From Mucilaginibacter rigui (GTDB taxonomy: Bacteria; Bacteroidota; Bacteroidia; Sphingobacteriales; Sphingobacteriaceae), in contig NZ_JACWMW010000002.1 of NCBI RefSeq assembly GCF_014773275.1, positions 496,001 through 560,000 of the forward strand: a stretch of 64,000 nt of DNA. The letters run 5' to 3'. This document shows, one piece after another, positions 26,183 through 33,554 of the stretch. The notes beneath the pieces are model-generated. The model was not told the DNA's origin. It worked only from the letters and a program-made list of their open reading frames with translations, and searched no databases. The translations under genes were made by a program, and so were the position numbers. Each line of letters opens with the position of its first letter. Position 1 is the stretch's first letter.

Positions 26183-26935
26183 ATGCTGACAGGCCAAAAA
26201 AGTTTAAACGTTGATAGTACTGCCGATAAGGTATCGGTAATAATAGTTACCTACAACGCAGCGGCAACTTTACAGGCTTGCCTGGATAGCATTTACAAAC
26301 AAACCTACCCAAACATAGAGATTGTTGTTATTGACGGCAAAAGCACAGATGATACCGTAGCTATCCTGGAGGCAAACAGCAGCCGGATAGGCTATTGGAA
26401 AAGCGAACCGGATAGCGGCATTTACGACGCCATGAACAAGGCTACCAAAAAAGCTACCGGTAAATGGGTGTATTTTTTAGGCGCCGATGATGCCCTTTTA
26501 CCGGGGTTTTCTGACCTGGCCTATGACCTTAAAGATAACAGCGCCATATATTACAGTAACGTTTGGGCTGAGGGGGCAAAGAGATCGGGTGAGTTATCAA
26601 CATACCAATTTGCCAAGGTTGGTATCTATCATCAGGCTATGATATACCCTGCAAGTATTTTTGCCGGGCACAATTTCGATACTAAATACCGTATCTCTGC
26701 CGATTTTGCATTCAACCTGAACCTATATAGCGATAAGGCCTATCATTTTTTATATAAAGATCACCTGATAGCAAATTTTAACCATACAGGCATATCGGGC
26801 ACACAGATAGATGTACCTTTTGCGAAAGATAAATCGGGATTGATACTGAAAAACTTTGGCTTTAAGATCTGGTCGAGATATATCTTCAGGATGATTAAGT
26901 CAAAGATAAAAGGCGATAAAAACCCAAGGATATAA
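26183..26935 (+). CDS. Glycosyltransferase family 2, paralogue of its divergent neighbour
   Basis: 250 residues. SVIIVTYNAAATLQACLDSI, KWVYFLGADDALL and YRISADFAFNLN align along the full length with the divergent GT2, for example sharing TLQACLDSIY, YPNIEIVV, GIYDAMNKA and IANFNHTG. The two clearly arose by inverted duplication and then diverged. The acidic motif GADD is intact, so this should be an active inverting transferase. Starting at ATG 26183 gives a normal N-terminus. The acceptor is unknown. Confidence 0.88.
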   Translation: MLTGQKSLNVDSTADKVSVIIVTYNAAATLQACLDSIYKQTYPNIEIVVIDGKSTDDTVAILEANSSRIGYWKSEPDSGIYDAMNKATKKATGKWVYFLGADDALLPGFSDLAYDLKDNSAIYYSNVWAEGAKRSGELSTYQFAKVGIYHQAMIYPASIFAGHNFDTKYRISADFAFNLNLYSDKAYHFLYKDHLIANFNHTGISGTQIDVPFAKDKSGLILKNFGFKIWSRYIFRMIKSKIKGDKNPRI

Positions 26936-27075
26936 AAATACCCCAAGCTAACTATTCACAATTAAATCATAGCAAATTGGCTCCATTGCTGGCTATTGTG
27001 CTTCTCAATTCTGTCTTTTATATGATATAAGTATTCTTATTTTTATCGGATTAATTAATAACAAAATCTTATATA

Positions 27076-28137
27076 ATGTATACTCCGTCTGTGCTGGTAA
27101 CTTTTGACTCGATGAAGGATGATAATTGCGGATACTTTTATTTTGGCAAAGGCTTAGGAAATGCGCTTATTATAAATAACAGGAATAGGTTTAATTTAAG
27201 TTTCTATCTGCATAAGCGTACCAGCTACCGGTTTGACAATAAAGTGAAAATATACATTTTATCTAAACTTGATAAATTATTCTTTCGCCACAGAAATAAA
27301 TTTGACATTGTTCATCTTTCAGATCAAAATTGTCGCTTGAGACCACATAAGGTTAACGCAGTTAAAATTATGACGGTTCATGATATGAACAAAGTTCATT
27401 TAAAATTCAGCAAACCGCACAGGATTAAGGTGTACCTTGATAAATTGAGACAATTCATTTCAGATGTTGATAAAGTAGTTGCGATATCAGAGTTTGTAGC
27501 TGACGATCTGAGACATTACTTCCCGGAAGCAAAAAACAAAATAAGTGTTATTTATAATGGCGCCGACAAACTATCCGTACCCGATGATTATAGCCCTGTA
27601 AATATACCTCCAAGGCCATTTTTGTTTACAATAGGGTTGCTATCGGTTCAAAAGGGCTTTCACTTATTGCCTGCATTGCTTAAGGGAAACTCTTATGAGT
27701 TAGTGATAGCCGGCATAGAAACACCTCACAAACAAACCATCATAGAAGAAGCTATAAAATACAATTGCCTGGATAGGCTACATATTGTTGGGCCGGTAAG
27801 TGATTTAGATAAAAGCTGGTATTTTAAGAATTGCACCGCATTTGTTTTTCCATCAAAAGCGGAAGGCTTTGGTTTACCGGTAATTGAGGCCATGCATTTT
27901 GGAAAGCCGGTTTTTCTTGCAAAAAAAACATCCCTCCCCGAAGTTGGTGGAGATGTAGCTTATTACTTCGAGAATTTTGAACCCGAACATATGCAAGATG
28001 TTTTTACATCAGGTATGAAAGATTATGAATTAAGATTGCCTGTTCAGGACATAATTAAACAAGCAGAAAAATTCTCATGGGATAATGCAGCTTCACAATA
28101 CCTGCAACTATATGAGGAGTGCTTAAAATGGAAATAA
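27076..28137 (+). CDS. Glycosyltransferase family 4
   Basis: 353 residues, GT-B fold. The C-terminal donor domain has FLFTIGLLSVQKGFHLLP, then the EX7E-type motif EGFGLPVIEAMHFGKP near 275-290, so a retaining transferase. The N-terminal half is rich in Lys, Phe, Tyr and Asn, and the gene looks AT-richer than the surrounding glycosyltransferase genes, which may indicate separate acquisition. No upstream gene is close; the 140 bases before it are AT-rich without a recognised -7 box. It converges with the next GT2. Confidence 0.85.
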   Translation: MYTPSVLVTFDSMKDDNCGYFYFGKGLGNALIINNRNRFNLSFYLHKRTSYRFDNKVKIYILSKLDKLFFRHRNKFDIVHLSDQNCRLRPHKVNAVKIMTVHDMNKVHLKFSKPHRIKVYLDKLRQFISDVDKVVAISEFVADDLRHYFPEAKNKISVIYNGADKLSVPDDYSPVNIPPRPFLFTIGLLSVQKGFHLLPALLKGNSYELVIAGIETPHKQTIIEEAIKYNCLDRLHIVGPVSDLDKSWYFKNCTAFVFPSKAEGFGLPVIEAMHFGKPVFLAKKTSLPEVGGDVAYYFENFEPEHMQDVFTSGMKDYELRLPVQDIIKQAEKFSWDNAASQYLQLYEECLKWK

Positions 28138-28165
28138 CAGAAATAGGTGTTTCTGCGCAATTCTT

Positions 28166-29053
28166 TTACTTAATCATCCTATAATTCCTGTATTCGCTAA
28201 CCCGCCAGCCGGTAAGGTCTTCTATTTTTTGTAGCAGCTTGCGCCTGAAACTCATTTTCTTATCCAGCTCCTTTAAGTCGATATCCAAACTCCAGTTGGT
28301 GGCTGCCAGTCGCTTTTGCATTACTGCAGGATGGGTGCCGGTAAAATGCACCAGTCTGTCGGGGTTCTTATGGCTGTAATCAAACGTAAAAGTTTCAGGC
28401 AGGTTTTGTGACATCCACTCATCATCATGATAAAAGCGGTTAAAATTGCGCAACTTATTTGCCAGGCCAGCCGGTGGTTTAACCCACCCGTAATGATAAA
28501 TATAGGCGTCGATCAGTTTTACCTGTATCTTACGGTTGTTGGCCCATCTAAATCCTTGCGCATCGCGGTAGGAGTGTATGTTTTTATTATTACGCACAAT
28601 CCTTATCTCGCGCCTGTACCACCTGCGCGAATGCCCGTAATAATCATACGACCCGTAGAAATGCAGATATTTAAATAACAATCCTTTAACTTTGGTGTCA
28701 GTAAGGTTATCCCGCATCTCCTGCTTTATTACAGGCAGGTATTTTTCATGCACCACCTCATCTCCCTGGATATAAAATGCCCAATCACTATCTGGCGATA
28801 TCGCATTAAATGCCTTATCGGTCTCGTCGGCAAAAACTTTGCCCCCATCGCGTATACTTGTGTCCCATACGGTGTGTATGATCTTTATTTTGGGTGAGTT
28901 TATATCGGTTATCAGTTTTTCAGTATCGTCATCGCTATCGCCAAGGGCCACTACAAACTCATCACATATGGATAGTATAGATGTGATCGCTTCAACAACA
29001 GGATAGTCGTTTTTTACAGCATTACGTATAAATGTGAACCCCGAAACCTTCAT
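28166..29053 (-). CDS. Glycosyltransferase family 2 (DNA-distant from the paralogue pair)
   Basis: 295 residues. It starts VSGFTFIRNAVKNDYPVVEAI, lacks the usual VSVIIP strand, and has the acidic pairs in ALGDSDDDTE and YIQGDEVVHEKY typical of LgtA/WaaE-like GT2 proteins that decorate lipopolysaccharide core. A basic region WYRREIRIVRNN follows. The C-terminus (SFRRKLLQKIEDLTGW) is amphipathic and could touch the membrane. It is monocistronic at the edge of the glycan locus and divergent from meaB. Confidence 0.8.
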   Translation of the reverse strand: MKVSGFTFIRNAVKNDYPVVEAITSILSICDEFVVALGDSDDDTEKLITDINSPKIKIIHTVWDTSIRDGGKVFADETDKAFNAISPDSDWAFYIQGDEVVHEKYLPVIKQEMRDNLTDTKVKGLLFKYLHFYGSYDYYGHSRRWYRREIRIVRNNKNIHSYRDAQGFRWANNRKIQVKLIDAYIYHYGWVKPPAGLANKLRNFNRFYHDDEWMSQNLPETFTFDYSHKNPDRLVHFTGTHPAVMQKRLAATNWSLDIDLKELDKKMSFRRKLLQKIEDLTGWRVSEYRNYRMIK

Positions 29054-29137
29054 TATAATAATAGGTATATATTGCCTGCAAATATAATTATCTATGCCCG
29101 CTCATTTTATATTATTATGCGTCGATTAATTAACGTG

Positions 29138-29145
29138 TATTTTTG
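29138..29145 (+). promoter_or_regulatory. -7 box of meaB
   Basis: TATTTTTG fits TAnnTTTG and lies 20 bases before the ATG at 29166. No -33 TTG at the usual spacing was seen. Confidence 0.45.
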
Positions 29146-29165
29146 TTTCTTTACAACAACATACA

Positions 29166-30059
29166 ATGGCCGGCGCTACACAACATATTATACCTACCTG
29201 TACCAACTTCCGCTCGGTAGCCCGCGCTTTAACTATTGTTGAGAATAACCTTGCCGGCGCTGCTGACCTGTTAAAAAGCCTTACCTTTAATATACAAATA
29301 CCTGTAACGGGTATAACAGGCCCACCGGGTGCAGGTAAAAGCACACTGGTTAACGCTATTATAAATAACCTGGTGCAACAAGGTAAAAAGGTTGCCGTGT
29401 TGGCTATAGATCCAACCTCGCCCTTTAACTTTGGTTCGCTGCTGGGAGACAGGATCCGCATGGCTTCGCATTTTAACCACCCTGATGTTTTTATCCGTTC
29501 GCTGGCAACAAGGGGGTCGCTGGGTGGGCTGTCAGCCAAAACCATCGAGATGACGGATGTACTCAAAGCATCGGGTTTTGATCATGTTATAGTAGAAACG
29601 GTTGGCGTAGGCCAATCGGAAGTAGAAATTGCCGGCCTTGCCGATATTACCTTCGTAATGCTTGTGCCCGAGGCCGGGGATGAGATCCAGAACATCAAAT
29701 CGGGATTGATGGAAATTGCTGACGCCTTTATCATTAACAAGGCAGATAGAGAAGGCGCCGATCTGTTTATTAACAACCTTAAAAAAATACTGCAGCAGAG
29801 CAAGGAAAATAAGGTGCCGATATTTAAAACAGTTGCTTCAAAAAATGAGGGGATTGATGCCATTACAGATTTCATATTAGCTAACCCTAAAATAACAAAC
29901 AGCCGCCGCGAACTGCTGCTTACCCAAAAGGTTTACAATATTATCCAGCAAAATAAAATGGCGGGTATAGATAAGAAAAAGCTTCAGCAGGATATTGCTA
30001 AAGCTTTACAAAAACCTGATTTTAATATTTACAGGTTTGCATCCAACTACATTGAGTGA
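29166..30059 (+). CDS. meaB: Methylmalonyl-CoA mutase-associated GTPase MeaB
   Basis: 297 residues, a G3E-family GTPase. P-loop GPPGAGKST (about 54-62), then SPFNFGSLLGDRIRM, VETVGVGQSE with the G3 Glu, and NKADREG (G4). MeaB loads and protects the adenosylcobalamin cofactor of methylmalonyl-CoA mutase. The mutase genes are not in this window, so meaB is apparently unlinked or separated here. The GTPase elements are complete; the protein is slightly shorter than the usual 320-330 residues, mainly at the termini. Confidence 0.92.
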   Translation: MAGATQHIIPTCTNFRSVARALTIVENNLAGAADLLKSLTFNIQIPVTGITGPPGAGKSTLVNAIINNLVQQGKKVAVLAIDPTSPFNFGSLLGDRIRMASHFNHPDVFIRSLATRGSLGGLSAKTIEMTDVLKASGFDHVIVETVGVGQSEVEIAGLADITFVMLVPEAGDEIQNIKSGLMEIADAFIINKADREGADLFINNLKKILQQSKENKVPIFKTVASKNEGIDAITDFILANPKITNSRRELLLTQKVYNIIQQNKMAGIDKKKLQQDIAKALQKPDFNIYRFASNYIE

Positions 30060-30070
30060 GTAGTTAAATA

Positions 30071-30110
30071 GGTTGATTAAGTGAATGGTTAACTGCTCAC
30101 TTAATCAACC
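30071..30110. repeat. Perfect inverted repeat between meaB and the aminopeptidase gene
   Basis: GGTTGATTAAGTGA (30071-30084) and TCACTTAATCAACC (30097-30110) form a perfect 14-bp stem with a 12-base loop between two convergent genes. No T run follows, so a terminator role is weak. The right-hand flank CACTCACTATTTCG contains the aminopeptidase stop codon and resembles the flank of the TPR gene stop near 2.98 kb. Confidence 0.65.
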
Positions 30111-30115
30111 ACTCA

Positions 30116-31408
30116 CTATTTCGAGTTCATCAACTCTTCAATCTCTTCTGCTTCGATAGGTATGTTAGCCATTAAATCGCGGTTGCCATCTTTGGTTATT
30201 AGTATATCGTTCTCCAAACGGATGCCTAAGCCTTCTTCAGGGATATAGATGCCCGGTTCACAGGTAAGGATATTACCCACTTCAAACGGTTTGTAACGGC
30301 TGGCGTAATCGTGCACATCCAAACCTAAATGATGCGATGTGCCGTGCATAAAATACTTTTTATACAATGGCATTTTAGGGTCTTGTTTTTCCACCTCATG
30401 CTTTTTCAGCAGGCCAAGATCAATTAGTTCGCCGGTCATTATTTTGCCTACCTCATCGTGGTAATCGTTCCATACGGTGCCGGCAACAAGCATTTTTGTA
30501 GCGGCGCGCATTACACGCAATACAGCGTCATATACATCGCGCTGGCGTTTGGTAAAGCGGCCGTTAACAGGTATAGAGCGGCTCATATCGGCATTATAGT
30601 TTGCATACTCGGCAGCCCAGTCAAATAATATTACATCGCCGTCTTTACACACCTGGTTATTATCTATATAATGTAAAACGATAGCATTTTTGCCCGATGC
30701 AATAATAGGGTTGTAAGCATGGCCGGTTGCGCGCTGCCTTAAAAACTCGTGTGTTATTTCGGCTTCTATCTCATATTCGGTAACGCCGGGCTGTACAAAT
30801 TTTAGTACGCGTTTAAAAGCATCGTTTGTTATATCACACGCTTTTTGGGTAAGCTCAATCTCAATATCCGACTTTATAACACGCAGGTCGCGCAGTATAG
30901 GGGCCGAACGCTCATAATGATGAAGCGGGTATTTTTGGCGTAAAGTTTCAAGGAATCGTAGGTCGCGGTATGGCACCGTATGCGCATAACGGTCATTCTC
31001 ATTGGTATTTATGTATATATTATCGGCATAATTAATAATAGTATGTAAAATAGTATCATATTCATGCAGCCAATAAATATGCTCAATGCCCGATGCCTTG
31101 CGTGCTTCTTCTTTAGTATATTTATGCCCCTCCCAAACTGCAATATGTTCGTTGGTTTGTCTTAAAAAAAGTACTTCTCTGTATTGGTGATTAGGACAAT
31201 CGGGGTACAGTATCAATATACTTTGCTCCTGATCTATGCCCGTGAGGTAATAAAAATCCGGATTTTGCTTAAATATGAAACTTTGGTCACCACTCCTCGG
31301 ATATTCGTCATTGGAGTGAAATATCGCTATAGAGTTTGATTTTATTCGTGAAACGAAATTTTTTCTATTAATTGTAAATAACCGTTCATTAACAGGCAGG
31401 TATTTCAT
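30116..31408 (-). CDS. M24B Xaa-Pro aminopeptidase
   Basis: 430 residues: an N-terminal creatinase-like domain (about 1-165) and a C-terminal pita-bread domain. Metal ligands are visible in LFDWAAEY and NADMSRS (two Asp), HGTSHHLGLDVHD (His), CEPGIYIPEEG (Glu) and GIRLENDILIT (Glu). It removes an N-terminal residue before proline, using two divalent metals. No signal peptide, so cytoplasmic. It is monocistronic and divergent from the ompA-family gene. Confidence 0.92.
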   Translation of the reverse strand: MKYLPVNERLFTINRKNFVSRIKSNSIAIFHSNDEYPRSGDQSFIFKQNPDFYYLTGIDQEQSILILYPDCPNHQYREVLFLRQTNEHIAVWEGHKYTKEEARKASGIEHIYWLHEYDTILHTIINYADNIYINTNENDRYAHTVPYRDLRFLETLRQKYPLHHYERSAPILRDLRVIKSDIEIELTQKACDITNDAFKRVLKFVQPGVTEYEIEAEITHEFLRQRATGHAYNPIIASGKNAIVLHYIDNNQVCKDGDVILFDWAAEYANYNADMSRSIPVNGRFTKRQRDVYDAVLRVMRAATKMLVAGTVWNDYHDEVGKIMTGELIDLGLLKKHEVEKQDPKMPLYKKYFMHGTSHHLGLDVHDYASRYKPFEVGNILTCEPGIYIPEEGLGIRLENDILITKDGNRDLMANIPIEAEEIEELMNSK

Positions 31409-31513
31409 AGAATGTAAAATATTAATTTTTATAAAAACAAATTATTTCTACCGATTGTAGTAGATATTATGAATTTTGGAACAAGATTTGGTATTTGTTT
31501 CAAACATAATTAC

Positions 31514-31521
31514 TAATTTTG
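31514..31521 (+). promoter_or_regulatory. -7 box of the OmpA-family gene
   Basis: TAATTTTG matches TAnnTTTG. TTTG motifs occur 16 and 23 bases upstream (31494-31497 and 31487-31490), either of which could serve as the -33 element. The ATG at 31558 is 36 bases on. Confidence 0.6.
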
Positions 31522-31557
31522 AAAAAAATCACAATTAAATCGTTTAATCTTAAAACT

Positions 31558-32922
31558 ATGAATTATTCTACATTAAAGAAATCAGCAGCATTATCATTTG
31601 CTTCTTTGCTGGTTGCTGGAATGGTTAGTGCACAAACAGACTCCACTAAAACCACCACCACAACCACCACTGACACAACAATGTCATCTGCAACAACCAC
31701 TGCTAAAGTATTTGGCGGTAGAGGTCAGTACAAAACCTGGAGTATCGGTGTTAACGTTGGTGCAACTTCACCTACAATGGCTACAGGCGGAAGTCTGAAC
31801 GATTACGCAAAAAACAAAGTTGAACTAGGTTACGGTATCTCTGTACGTGATCAATTAGGTCATAACTTCGGTCTGCAATTAGACGTACGTGGTGGCAAAG
31901 TTGCTGGCGACAATGGTTCAATTAACCCTGGTTCTTATTCAACTAAATTCTACCAGGCTACTTTAAGCGGTGTTGTTAACGTTGCAACTATCGACTTTAT
32001 CCGTCGTAAAAACTCTGTTAACTTTTTCATTAACGCAGGTGCCGGTTTGGCTATGTATAACCCAACTGGTGTAACAGCTGCTGGTGTACCATTTAACTTT
32101 AAAGATGGTGCTGCCGGTAACGTTGCTACTAACAAATGGGTTAAAGAATATGTTATCCCAGTTGGTGCTGGTGTTAAATTCCGTTTGAGCGATGCGGTTG
32201 CTCTTAACTTTGGTTACACTGAAAACTTTATTGACGGTGGTAACTTTGACGGTTTAACAAAAGGTAACAACAAAAAAGATCATTACTCTTACGGTTACGG
32301 AGGTTTAGAATTCACTTTGGGTTCAAGCTCAAAACCGAGCTTAGAGTGGGTTAACCCAGTTGCTATGATGTATGACGAATTATACGATGCAGCTCTACGT
32401 CAGGAAGTTGAAGCTCTTAAAGGCCGTGTAACTAACGTTGAAAACGCAGTTACTGATCTTAAGAAAGATTCTGATGGTGACGGTGTATCTGATCAATTCG
32501 ACAAATGCCCTAACACTCCTGCTGGTAGCGTTGTTGACGGTTCAGGTTGCCCTATCGTATTCCCTAAAGCTGATACAGTTGCTGCAAGTGCTGCTGCTGC
32601 TTACTCAAACATCCAGTTTGAATTTGATAGCTCAGTACTAAGGACTTCATCTTACCCTGTATTAGATGCTACTTCAGCTGACTTACGTTCATCTGGTAAA
32701 ACTGTTGAGATTGATGGTTACGCTTCATCTGAAGGTACTGCTGCTCACAACTTATCATTATCACGTGACCGTGCTAACTCTGTAAAAACTTACTTAGTTA
32801 ACTCTGGTGTTGCTGCATCAAAATTAAAAGTTAAAGGTTATGGTGAAACTAACCCGATAGCTGATAACTCAACTGAAGAAGGACGTGTTGCAAACCGTCG
32901 TGTTTCTTTCAAACAAAGATAA
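31558..32922 (+). CDS. OmpA-family outer membrane protein
   Basis: 454 residues from MNYSTLKKSAAL; the frame is open from a TTG at 31519 that lies in the -7 box. A signal peptide ends in MVSA|Q. A Thr-rich linker is followed by a beta-barrel (about 60-270), a short coiled-coil-like helix (EALKGRVTNVENAV), a calcium-binding-type thrombospondin-3 stretch (DSDGDGVSDQFDKCPNTPAG) and a C-terminal OmpA domain that binds peptidoglycan (EGTAAHNLSLSRDRA, GYGETNPIADN). Codon use is strongly biased to GGT, GCT, CGT and AAC, unlike its neighbours, which fits very high expression. A strong terminator follows. Confidence 0.93.
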   Translation: MNYSTLKKSAALSFASLLVAGMVSAQTDSTKTTTTTTTDTTMSSATTTAKVFGGRGQYKTWSIGVNVGATSPTMATGGSLNDYAKNKVELGYGISVRDQLGHNFGLQLDVRGGKVAGDNGSINPGSYSTKFYQATLSGVVNVATIDFIRRKNSVNFFINAGAGLAMYNPTGVTAAGVPFNFKDGAAGNVATNKWVKEYVIPVGAGVKFRLSDAVALNFGYTENFIDGGNFDGLTKGNNKKDHYSYGYGGLEFTLGSSSKPSLEWVNPVAMMYDELYDAALRQEVEALKGRVTNVENAVTDLKKDSDGDGVSDQFDKCPNTPAGSVVDGSGCPIVFPKADTVAASAAAAYSNIQFEFDSSVLRTSSYPVLDATSADLRSSGKTVEIDGYASSEGTAAHNLSLSRDRANSVKTYLVNSGVAASKLKVKGYGETNPIADNSTEEGRVANRRVSFKQR

Positions 32923-32946
32923 TATCTAAATAAAATATTATTTGAG

Positions 32947-32983
32947 AAGCCCCCCGAATAACTCGGGGGGCTTTCTTTTTTTT
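32947..32983 (+). terminator. Strong intrinsic terminator of the OmpA-family gene
   Basis: AAGCCCCCCGA pairs perfectly with TCGGGGGGCTT across a five-base loop and is followed by a T-rich run. Confidence 0.92.
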
Positions 32984-32985
32984 AT

Positions 32986-32993
32986 TAAATTTG
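32986..32993 (+). promoter_or_regulatory. -7 box of the 47-residue membrane protein gene
   Basis: TAAATTTG lies directly after the terminator T run and only four bases before ATG 32998, so the mRNA would be leaderless or nearly so. Confidence 0.5.
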
Positions 32994-32997
32994 TGTT

Positions 32998-33141
32998 ATG
33001 TACTTTTTCAGAAAAAAAGATCCAAACAGGCCAAGTAGCTTTAACCTTAAGGTAATGCATATTATAAATGCCATTGCCATAAGTATGTTTCTGCTTGGTA
33101 TTATCTGGAAACTGATTCAGTGGTTTATCCTCAAAAAGTAA
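32998..33141 (+). CDS. 47-residue single-span membrane protein
   Basis: The reading frame encodes 47 residues starting MYFFRKKDPNRPSS. A basic N-terminal part is followed by one membrane helix (about 20-43, with ISMFLLGIIWKLIQW) and a basic tail ILKK. It has ATG and TAA, a -7 box immediately before it and a clean terminator separating it from the OmpA gene. Its end is 20 bases before the RidA start. The type is commonly missed by annotation because of its size. No function is known; a membrane-bound regulator or assembly factor is possible. Confidence 0.65.
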   Translation: MYFFRKKDPNRPSSFNLKVMHIINAIAISMFLLGIIWKLIQWFILKK

Positions 33142-33161
33142 AACATCTAACATTTATTTTA

Positions 33162-33542
33162 ATGAAAACTATCATCAATACCAATAATGCGCCCGCGCCT
33201 ATAGGCCCTTACAGCCAGGCTGTAGCCGCTAACGGTTTACTATTCGTATCAGGCCAGATTCCGTCAAACCCTAAAACAGGCGAAATAATTACCACCGGCA
33301 TAACAGACGAGGCTACTATGGTAATGGAAAACCTTAAAGCCATATTAACCGAAGCCGGTATTGGTTTTGACAGCATTATTAAAACCACCATTTTTTTAAC
33401 CGATATGCAAACCTTTGCGCAGGTTAATGAAGTATACGGCTCTTACTTTACTGCCGATTTTCCTGCCCGTGAAACCGTACAGGTATCGGCCCTCCCAAAA
33501 GGTGTTAATGTAGAAATCTCTGTAATTGCGTTAAAGCCCTGA
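33162..33542 (+). CDS. RidA-family reactive intermediate deaminase
   Basis: 126 residues from MKTIINTNNAPAPIG; an upstream in-frame GTG would overlap the small membrane protein gene. RidA hydrolyses toxic enamine/imine intermediates from PLP enzymes such as threonine dehydratase. The signature GPYSQAV (residues 15-21) and the active-site Arg in FPARETVQVSALPKG are present. It acts as a cytoplasmic trimer. It is 12 bases before the recG start and likely co-transcribed with it. Confidence 0.93.
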   Translation: MKTIINTNNAPAPIGPYSQAVAANGLLFVSGQIPSNPKTGEIITTGITDEATMVMENLKAILTEAGIGFDSIIKTTIFLTDMQTFAQVNEVYGSYFTADFPARETVQVSALPKGVNVEISVIALKP

Positions 33543-33554
33543 TCATATAAAAAA

